Source: an uncultured Desulfovibrionaceae bacterium (GTDB taxonomy: Bacteria > Desulfobacterota > Desulfovibrionia > Desulfovibrionales > Desulfovibrionaceae). From it: a DNA stretch of 64,000 nt. The translations under genes and the position numbers were made by a program. Location: NCBI GenBank assembly GCA_949741925.1, contig CATJOY010000054.1, forward strand, positions 30,865-94,864. Reading direction: 5' to 3'. This document shows, piece after piece, positions 57,664-64,000 of the stretch. Below the pieces are notes generated by a model. It did no database searches, had not been told where the DNA came from, and worked only from the letters and a program-made list of their open reading frames with translations. How positions within the stretch are numbered: position 1 is the stretch's first letter; each line of letters begins with the position of its first letter.

Positions 57664-58784
57664 GCGTCATTCCAACGCCGCCAGCGGTTTTGGGGCAAGG
57701 TCACGGCGACCAATCCCCGCGTGGCCTGCTCCGGGGAGAGCCCCTTAAACTGCCGTGTTGCGGGAATATCGGCAAAGATTCGGGTCGTCTGGTCATTGAG
57801 CAGCAGTTCCAGCCGCCGGAAAGGACCAAAGAGCCGGTTGCTTTCAATGCGGGCTACAAAGCAGCAGGGATCTTTGAGGCGGGCCTCGGTGATTTCATCG
57901 ACTATAACATCCTCATAGCGGATGCCGATAGGGCGGCCTTCGGCGCCGGCCATGGCCAAAAGCGCGCCGGGCAGTGGGGAGAGCACATTCATAGAGCCGA
58001 TGAATTCGGCAACAAAACGGGTTTTCGGGCTGTGGTAAAGGGCCTCGGGAGTATCGAGCTGTTCGATGCGGCCCTGGTTCATGACGACAATGCGGTCGGC
58101 CAGGGCAAGGGCTTCCTGCTGATCGTGGGTTACCAGCACGGCGCTGATGCCCAAGGCTTTCTGAATACGGCGCAAATCTTTACGAAGCCGCCCGCGTACC
58201 TGAGCATCGAGGGCCGAAAGGGGCTCATCCAGTAAAAGGAGGGCGGGGTCTGGAGCCAGGGCCCGGGCCAGGGCGGCGCGTTGCTGCTGCCCGCCGGAGA
58301 GGCGACCGGGATAATGCCCGGCATAGTCGGCCAGGTGTACCAGGGCAAGCAGTTCCGCCACCTTGCGGCGGCGTTCCTCTTTCCCCCGGCCGTGCAGGCC
58401 GTAGGCAACGTTTTCAGCTAGGGTTAGATTGGGAAAAAGGGCGTAGTTTTGGAAAACAAAGCCAAAGCCCCGAGCTTCGGGCGGAATATCGCTGATATCC
58501 CGTCCGGCAAGCCATAGCGCGCCGCGGTCAGGGGCTTCCAGGCCCGCGATGATGCGCAGTAAGGTTGTTTTCCCGCAGCCTGAAGGCCCCAGGATACAGA
58601 GCATTTCCCCTTTTTTCGCTGTGAGGGAAATATCCGAGAGCACGGCCCGGGAACCGAAACACTTGGCAATGCCCGCCAGATGGAGATACGCCCCGCGTTC
58701 GGGGCATATCTCCAGGGCGTTCCGGGCAGGCTCCGGCGGTTTTCGGAACAGAGCCACACCGGCTACTTTTTGCGGTTTTTCCAC
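57660..58784 (-). CDS. Fe3+-type ABC transporter ATP-binding protein (FbpC-like)
   Basis: 374 residues. Walker A GPSGCGKTT, signature LSGGQQQRA, Walker B LLLLDEPLSALDA and the H-loop VLVTHDQQEAL are intact, with a C-terminal TOBE-like regulatory domain. The start is GTG 58784, overlapping the end of the Skp gene by 22 bases, but the ribosome site is not convincing and a GTG at 58757 is possible. With the downstream permease it forms a binding-protein-less unit. Confidence 0.85.
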   Translation of the reverse strand: MEKPQKVAGVALFRKPPEPARNALEICPERGAYLHLAGIAKCFGSRAVLSDISLTAKKGEMLCILGPSGCGKTTLLRIIAGLEAPDRGALWLAGRDISDIPPEARGFGFVFQNYALFPNLTLAENVAYGLHGRGKEERRRKVAELLALVHLADYAGHYPGRLSGGQQQRAALARALAPDPALLLLDEPLSALDAQVRGRLRKDLRRIQKALGISAVLVTHDQQEALALADRIVVMNQGRIEQLDTPEALYHSPKTRFVAEFIGSMNVLSPLPGALLAMAGAEGRPIGIRYEDVIVDEITEARLKDPCCFVARIESNRLFGPFRRLELLLNDQTTRIFADIPATRQFKGLSPEQATRGLVAVTLPQNRWRRWNDA

Positions 58785-59254
58785 TGGGCGTTGAATTCCG
58801 AGAGCACGGCCCGGGTAATATCCCAGGAGGGATCGATAAACAGGGCCTCGTCCGCGTTCAGAATGATGCCGTAGCCGTTTTTCCGGGCCAGGGCCTTGCC
58901 CGAGGCCACAAGCATTTCCCGAATCCGCTTATCGGCCTCCATTTGGGCCGCTTGGCTGCGCTGCCGGAAATCCATAATCTTACGGGCCAGCTCTTCGCGC
59001 TTGCGGTTTGCGTCTTCTTGGCTGATTTTTTTATCCTGGAGTTCCTTGACCAGGGCCTGTTCTTCCTGGCTCAGGGCCTTTTGTTCCGGGGCAAAACGTT
59101 TTTCCAGATCCGCCCGGATTTCTTTCATGGCGTCGCACTGATTGAGTACCTGGCTCAGGCTGAAGGCGGCTGTTTTTTTGGGGGCCGAGGCGGCTTGAGC
59201 CGCGGGAGCGAACAGCAGAACCAGGGCGGTCGCCAGGAGACAAATGGTTTTCAC
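58763..59254 (-). CDS. skp: Periplasmic chaperone OmpH/Skp family
   Basis: 163 residues. A signal peptide (KTICLLATALVLLFAPAAQA) is followed by long charged coiled-coil helices (about 40-110) and a C-terminal globular part (NGYGIILNADEALFIDPSWDITRAVLSEFN) typical of Skp. The start is GTG 59254, because GGAGG lies eight bases before it; the TTG at 59272 covers that site. Skp usually neighbours bamA and lpx genes; here an ABC transporter follows and overlaps its stop. Confidence 0.85.
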   Translation of the reverse strand: MKTICLLATALVLLFAPAAQAASAPKKTAAFSLSQVLNQCDAMKEIRADLEKRFAPEQKALSQEEQALVKELQDKKISQEDANRKREELARKIMDFRQRSQAAQMEADKRIREMLVASGKALARKNGYGIILNADEALFIDPSWDITRAVLSEFNAQWKNRKK

Positions 59255-59272
59255 GATGCACCTCCAAGGCAA

Positions 59273-59709
59273 CGGCCGTTCGGGCCGTGCCGCTATGTTA
59301 GGAATGACGAGCGAATAATAAGGATAATAAAAATTCTAGCAAGTTTCTTGTATACCGTCAAGAAAATCGATGATTATCCAATAAAATTAAATAGTTAATG
59401 GTATTTTTCAATGCGGGGTAAAGCAGCGGGCATTTTGCCAAAGCCGTTTGCTTTTGCTACAGAAAAAGTACATGCTACGACTATGTGGCGGGAAGCGCCC
59501 GCCCTGTTGTATGCCCTGAGAGCGTTGCGCTTTTGAAAAGCCTTGGGCGCTCCGGCGGCTAAGGCCCTCCTGTTTCAGGAAAAACCGGTGGCCTAATGAG
59601 GAAGCGAGCGCGCCCCTCAGGGGTGAAGCAGAGGATCTGCCCTCAAGACCGCCTTGCCTCATTACGCCTGCGGGAGCCTCTCACAATCTAACTGCCTTAG
59701 TGAGACGCC
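59273..59709. other. Divergent intergenic region, skp to the EndoQ-UvrD gene
   Basis: 437 bases. The left part (59295-59405) is strikingly AT-rich and holds the skp promoter. The right part has an inverted repeat TAATGAGG (59594-59601) / CCTCATTA (59657-59664). No gene is supported here. Confidence 0.65.
59333..59361 (-). promoter_or_regulatory. Sigma-70 promoter for the skp-ABC unit
   Basis: On the minus strand: TTGACG, a 17-base spacer and TAGAAT, in AT-rich DNA about 80 bases before the skp start. This is the best promoter match I found in the window. Confidence 0.75.
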
Positions 59710-62700
59710 ATGCGAGCATTTCGGGCTGATCTGCACATTCATTCACGGTATTCCCGGGCCACGAGCCGCAAACTCACCCCTCTTAACCTGATAGCCTGGG
59801 CGGCCGTCAAAGGGTTGGATGTCCTCGGCAGCGGCGATTTCACCCATGCCCGTTGGCGTGAAGAACTCAAGGAAACCCTGGTCTATGATGAGCCGAGTGG
59901 CCTTTACAGGCTGCGCGAGGGGCTGGATATATCCCGGGAGCTTCCGGAATATACCCTCCCGGAGAGCGCATCGCAGGTCCGGTTCATGCTCCAAGGGGAA
60001 ATCAGTTCTATTTACAAACGCGGCGGCAAGGTCCGCAAGATCCATAACCTGGTTTTTATGCCGGATTTTGAGGCGGCCGAAGCGTTTTGCGAGCGCCTTT
60101 CCCGGGTCGGCAACCTGGAATCCGACGGACGGCCCATTCTGGGGTTGGATTCCCGCGACCTTTTGGAAATGGTTCTGGAAGCCGCGCCCAATGCGTTTCT
60201 TATTCCCGCGCACATCTGGACTCCGTGGTTCTCCCTGTTCGGTTCCAAATCCGGTTTTGACAGCCTGGAAGAATGTTACGGGGATCTGGCTTCGGAAGTT
60301 TTCGCCTTGGAGACAGGGCTTTCCTCTGATCCGGAGATGAACCGCCTCTGGAGTCATTTGGATGCCTACCGTCTGATTTCTAATTCCGATGCCCACTCCG
60401 GCGAGAATTTGGGCCGGGAGGCCAATCTTTTTACGGGCGAGATGAGCTACCAGGGCATTGTGGAGGCTATGAAAAACCGCGCTGAAAACACGCGGTTTTT
60501 GGGCACCCTGGAATTTTTTCCCGAAGAGGGCAAATACCATCTGGATGGGCATAGAAAGTGCGATATCTCCATGGAGCCCGAGGAGACCAGGCAGCTCAAC
60601 GGCCTGTGTCCTGTCTGCGGCAAGCCCGTTACCGTGGGCGTCCTGCATCGGGTGGTGGAGCTGGCCGATAGAAAGGAGGCCGCGCGGCCGGAGGGAGAAA
60701 CCTCGCTGCACCTTATTCCTTTACCCGAACTTTTGGGGGAAATCCTGGGGGTCGGAGCCAAGAGTAAAAAGGTCGGCCTCCTGCACGCCAAAGCCATTGC
60801 CAGGCTTGGTTCGGAACTGGAGATTCTGCATTCCCTGCCCGAAGATGAGCTGGAGCGCTTCCTGCCCCCGCTCGCTGAGGGGGTTGCCCGAATGCGGCGC
60901 GGCGAGGTGTTCCGCTTGGGCGGCTTTGACGGCGAATACGGCGTGGTTCGGGTTTTCACCGAACAGGAACAGCGCGAGATGGTCTGCGGCACCTCGTTGG
61001 CCCCGGGAAAGGTCAGGCCCTCCCAGGTCAGCCTGGTTGCGGCGGGCACGGAAGACCAGGCCGGGCCGGAGCCCGAGCGCCGGATGCTGCAACGCTCCTC
61101 CGCGGCCGGGGAACTGCTGCGCAAACGCCTGGAAGATGCCAGGGCTGCCGGCGTTTCTGAAGCGTTTTGTGATGCCGGAGCCGATGATGCCGATGCGGGC
61201 GCTCAGCTTCGGCCTAATCCCGAACAGCGCGCCGCCATAGAAGCCGGGCCGGGGCCGCTCCTGGTTCTGGCGGGGCCCGGCACGGGCAAAACGCGGACTC
61301 TGGTTTTGCGGGTCGAAGAGCTGATCCGCAAAGGCGAGAGCCCCCGGAACATTCTGGCCGTCACCTTCACCCGCAAGGCGGCCGCTGAAATGGATGCCCG
61401 CCTGGCCCTGGCTCTGGAGGGGATCGCCGCTTCTCCGCGCACGGATACCCTGCACGCCCTGGCCTTTGAACTGTGGCACAAGACCCATGATGAAGCGCCG
61501 ACCCTGCTGAGCGAAGAAGCCGCCCGGCGGGTCTTTGAAGAGGCCAACGGGCAAGAGGCGCCGCAGTTGATCCGCGAGGCCTGGGAGAGACTTGCCCTGG
61601 CCCGGGAGCGGCGCGAGAGTGTGCCCGAAGCCTTGCAGGCTTTTCAGGATCGCTACGCCCAACAGAAAACAGGCTGGAACCTGGCAGATTACACCGATCT
61701 CTTGGAATTCTGGCTGGAACAGGCCCAAAGCGGGCTCTACACCTCCCCCTGGACTCAGGTTTTGGTGGATGAGATACAGGATCTCTCCCCCCTGCAACTG
61801 GCCCTGATCCGTACACTTTTGCCCCCCGATGGCAAGGGCTTTTTCGGCATTGGCGACCCGGATCAATCTATCTACGGCTTCCGGGGAGCTCTCGGCGGCA
61901 TCCGGGAATATCTGGCTGAGGCCTGGCCTGATTTACATACCGTTGTGTTGCGCGAGAACTACCGTTCCCCGGGCATCATTCTCCAGGCGGCCTCGGCTGT
62001 TCTTGGGGAGGCCTCCGCCTGCGGCGAACTTATCCCGGCTCACGATGTTCCAGGCCGGATTCACCTTTTTGACGCGCCGAACGCCGAAGGCGAGGCCGCC
62101 TGGATCGCCGGTCAGGTCAGCGCCTTGATCGGCATGGGCAGCCATAGCCTGGCCGACGCCGAGGTCGCCCGTTCACGCAGCCTGCTGGGGGCCGGGGAAC
62201 TTGCCCCCGGTGATATCGCCATCCTGGTTCGGCTGCGCAGCTTGGCGCAGCCCTTGAAAAAGGCCTTGGCCCGCTATGGCATTCCGGTTTCCGCTCCGGA
62301 AAGCGAAGCCTTTTGGGCCGATGCGCGGGTAGCTCTGCTGCTCCGGGCCGCAGGCCGCATGCTGGGCATTGCGGATGGGCTTGATGGCGAAGAGCCCCTC
62401 TGTCCGGATAAAGTTTTTGCCCGGGGGCCTCTTGGTCTTTCCTCTTACTTGGCGGCTACTCCGCCCTTTGATATGCTGTTCTGGCGCTCCGCCGCCTTTA
62501 AGGCCCTTTCCAAAGCCTACGAGCGCTATGGTGGTTGGGCGGGGCTGATCAACTGGGTTCATTTGCAAACAGATCTTGAACTCGTGCGTTCCCGCAGCGA
62601 GCAGGTCCAAATAATGAGCCTGCACGCGGCCAAGGGGTTGGAATTCAGGGCCGTATTCCTTGCGGGCGTGGAAGATGGTTTGCTGCCTTTCGCGGGTATG

Positions 62701-62958
62701 GGCATGCTGACCGGGAGTTCTGATAAGGATCTTCTCCCTCCTGATCCAGAGGAAGAACGCAGGCTGTTTTATGTTGGCCTGACCAGGGCCCGGCAGAGCT
62801 TATTTATTACCCACGCCATGCGCCGGATGGTTTTCGGCAAGGAAATCCGGCTCAAAGAATCCCGCTTTTTGCACACGATTCCGGCGGAACTGCTCACCCG
62901 TTCGGCCCTGGTGCCCAAACAGAGATTGGATGAAACACAGCTTTCGCTGTTTTCGTGA
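59710..62958 (+). CDS. Endonuclease Q-like PHP nuclease fused to a UvrD/Rep-type helicase
   Basis: 1082 residues. Residues 1-290 form a PHP domain with DLHIHSRYSRATSR, VLGSGDFTHARW, LIPAHIWTPWFSLFGSKSGF and ISNSDAHSGE. A zinc-binding segment follows (C284, C300, C303) with LCPVCGKPVTVGVLHRVVEL. This is the pattern of EndoQ, which nicks DNA at uracil, hypoxanthine and abasic sites. Residues ~500-1082 are an SF1 helicase: AGPGTGKT (521-528), TFTRKAAAEM, VDEIQDLSP, GDPDQSIYGFRGA, MSLHAAKGLEF and YVGLTRARQ. ATG 59710 has a weak GTGAG site. Repair of deaminated DNA is inference. Confidence 0.9.
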   Translation: MRAFRADLHIHSRYSRATSRKLTPLNLIAWAAVKGLDVLGSGDFTHARWREELKETLVYDEPSGLYRLREGLDISRELPEYTLPESASQVRFMLQGEISSIYKRGGKVRKIHNLVFMPDFEAAEAFCERLSRVGNLESDGRPILGLDSRDLLEMVLEAAPNAFLIPAHIWTPWFSLFGSKSGFDSLEECYGDLASEVFALETGLSSDPEMNRLWSHLDAYRLISNSDAHSGENLGREANLFTGEMSYQGIVEAMKNRAENTRFLGTLEFFPEEGKYHLDGHRKCDISMEPEETRQLNGLCPVCGKPVTVGVLHRVVELADRKEAARPEGETSLHLIPLPELLGEILGVGAKSKKVGLLHAKAIARLGSELEILHSLPEDELERFLPPLAEGVARMRRGEVFRLGGFDGEYGVVRVFTEQEQREMVCGTSLAPGKVRPSQVSLVAAGTEDQAGPEPERRMLQRSSAAGELLRKRLEDARAAGVSEAFCDAGADDADAGAQLRPNPEQRAAIEAGPGPLLVLAGPGTGKTRTLVLRVEELIRKGESPRNILAVTFTRKAAAEMDARLALALEGIAASPRTDTLHALAFELWHKTHDEAPTLLSEEAARRVFEEANGQEAPQLIREAWERLALARERRESVPEALQAFQDRYAQQKTGWNLADYTDLLEFWLEQAQSGLYTSPWTQVLVDEIQDLSPLQLALIRTLLPPDGKGFFGIGDPDQSIYGFRGALGGIREYLAEAWPDLHTVVLRENYRSPGIILQAASAVLGEASACGELIPAHDVPGRIHLFDAPNAEGEAAWIAGQVSALIGMGSHSLADAEVARSRSLLGAGELAPGDIAILVRLRSLAQPLKKALARYGIPVSAPESEAFWADARVALLLRAAGRMLGIADGLDGEEPLCPDKVFARGPLGLSSYLAATPPFDMLFWRSAAFKALSKAYERYGGWAGLINWVHLQTDLELVRSRSEQVQIMSLHAAKGLEFRAVFLAGVEDGLLPFAGMGMLTGSSDKDLLPPDPEEERRLFYVGLTRARQSLFITHAMRRMVFGKEIRLKESRFLHTIPAELLTRSALVPKQRLDETQLSLFS

Positions 62959-63000
62959 GGTCGCCCCTTGCCGGGGCTCTTCGGTCAATAAGGATATTCA

Positions 63001-63960
63001 ATGCATTTACGGAAACGTTATTTGGTAACCGGCGGCGCCGGGTTTCTCGGCTCCCATCTGTGTGAGCGCCTGGTGGCTCGCGGCGCGGATGTGCTCTGTG
63101 TCGATAACTTTTTTACTGGTTCGCGCGATTCCATCAGCCATTTGTTCGGCCAGGCAAATTTCGAGCTGATGCGTCATGATATCACTTTCCCCTTGGTTGT
63201 GGAGGTGGACGCCATTTTTAATTTGGCCTGTCCGGCCTCGCCCGTCCATTATCAGCAGGATCCTGTGCAGACCATCAAAACCTGCGTCCACGGGGCCATC
63301 AACATGCTCGGCCTGGCCAAGCGTTTGGGCATTCCTATCTTTCAAGCCTCCACCTCCGAAGTGTACGGCGATCCCGAAATACATCCTCAGGAGGAAGGGT
63401 ACTGGGGCCGGGTCAACCCCATCGGCCCCCGGTCCTGCTACGACGAAGGCAAACGCTGCGCCGAGGCTCTGATGTTCGCCTACCACCGTCAGGGAGGGCT
63501 CAACATCAAGGTGGGACGCATTTTTAATACCTACGGGCCGCGCATGCACCCCAACGACGGTCGGGTGGTTTCTAATTTTATTCTCCAAGCCCTTCGAGGC
63601 CAACCCATCACCTTGTACGGCGATGGCGAACAAACCCGCTCTTTCTGCTATGTAGATGACCTCATTGAGCTGATGCTCCGCTTCATGGATGATGCATCCG
63701 ACTTTACCGGCCCCATGAACATGGGCAATCCCGTTGAGTTTACCATGCGCGAACTGGCCGAGCAGATCCTGGATCTGACCGGCTCCGCCTCGCCTCTGGT
63801 CCATCAGCCCCTGCCCCAGGATGACCCGCGGCAACGCCGCCCCGATATCAGCTTGGCCCGTAGCCATTACAATTGGGAACCGACAACGCCGCTGAAAAAC
63901 GGCCTTGTTCGGACCATCGCCTACTTTGAGGAACTGTTCCGCCAAGGCGTGCTCAGATGA
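63001..63960 (+). CDS. uxs: UDP-glucuronate decarboxylase (UDP-xylose synthase)
   Basis: Makes UDP-xylose from UDP-glucuronate for surface glycans. 319 residues with [16 protein letters not shown], the STSEVYGDP segment, YDEGKRCAE (catalytic Tyr/Lys), [20 protein letters not shown] and [16 protein letters not shown], typical of UXS. ATG 63001 follows AATAAGGAT. The C-terminus is complete. Confidence 0.92.
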   Translation: MHLRKRYLVTGGAGFLGSHLCERLVARGADVLCVDNFFTGSRDSISHLFGQANFELMRHDITFPLVVEVDAIFNLACPASPVHYQQDPVQTIKTCVHGAINMLGLAKRLGIPIFQASTSEVYGDPEIHPQEEGYWGRVNPIGPRSCYDEGKRCAEALMFAYHRQGGLNIKVGRIFNTYGPRMHPNDGRVVSNFILQALRGQPITLYGDGEQTRSFCYVDDLIELMLRFMDDASDFTGPMNMGNPVEFTMRELAEQILDLTGSASPLVHQPLPQDDPRQRRPDISLARSHYNWEPTTPLKNGLVRTIAYFEELFRQGVLR

Positions 63961-63962
63961 TG

Positions 63963-64000
63963 ACGGCCGGGGGGCGGGGGAGGGAAACTTTTTCAAAAGT
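63963..64000. repeat. Start of a further repeat/terminator, cut by the window end
   Basis: ACGGCCGGGGGGCGGGGGAG followed by GGAAACTTTTTCAAAAGT begins directly after the uxs stop. It looks like the left half of an inverted repeat of the AAACTTTTT type plus the GGCCGGGG core. Confidence 0.5.

Overview
The window is a gene-dense, GC-rich bacterial chromosome segment. I read 42 protein-coding genes. There is no rRNA, no recognisable tRNA, no CRISPR array and no transposase. The gene content suggests a Gram-negative, anaerobic member of the Desulfovibrionaceae (Desulfovibrio/Bilophila-like). The pointers are an electron-bifurcating NfnAB pair, a fused FAD/Fe-S D-lactate/glycolate-type dehydrogenase, a DUF1847 metal-binding protein, an RNase E/G with a very long Ala/Pro/Lys-rich N-terminus, and outer-membrane functions (MltD, MipA/OmpV, Skp/OmpH, GmhA). 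The assignment to the family is inference from gene content, not from a marker gene.

Layout. 1-7 kb: a SpoU-type rRNA/tRNA methyltransferase diverges from an MltD-like lipoprotein transglycosylase with four LysM repeats, followed by a large DEAD/DUF1998 helicase fused to a DEDD exonuclease (YprA-YprB/MrfA-MrfB-like). 7-11 kb: the FAD/Fe-S dehydrogenase and a DUF1847 protein. 11-19 kb, minus strand: ManC and RmlB (nucleotide-sugar synthesis), a RluD-family pseudouridine synthase, a secreted FG-GAP protein, a small methyltransferase and an orphan OppF-type ATPase. 19-23 kb, plus strand: a zinc-ribbon protein, a degenerate receiver/TPR protein and threonine synthase. 23-26 kb: sirtuin and CobD. 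26-30 kb, plus: MipA/OmpV, GmhA, an FmdB-like protein and UvrC. 30-36 kb: a YbaK deacylase and MFS pair, then MurJ, MurA and an HdeD-like membrane protein. 36-41 kb, minus: amidohydrolase, QueH and RNase E/G. 42-45 kb, plus: TrmI and RF3. 45-47 kb, minus: Fic and GAPDH. 47-53 kb: membrane nuclease, metallophosphoesterase, MFS (minus), MutL and a small TIGR04076-like protein. 53-59 kb, minus: NfnAB, then Skp with an iron-type ABC permease and ATPase. 59-64 kb, plus: an Endonuclease Q/UvrD fusion and UDP-glucuronate decarboxylase.

Themes. Envelope and surface polysaccharide genes (mltD, manC, rmlB, gmhA, murJ, murA, skp, uxs) and DNA repair genes (MrfA-MrfB-like fusion, uvrC, mutL, EndoQ-UvrD fusion) are over-represented but scattered in small transcription units. 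The two helicase-nuclease fusions are the most interesting proteins. At the DNA level, the intergenic gaps and several 3' gene ends carry a dispersed GC-rich repeat family. It has a core related to GCCTCCGGCGGCCGGGGCG, A/T-centred palindromes such as CAGGGGAATGATTCCCCTG, and perfect GC hairpins. It abuts or enters the ends of several genes. Several canonical intrinsic terminators and a good sigma-70-type promoter (upstream of skp) are visible.
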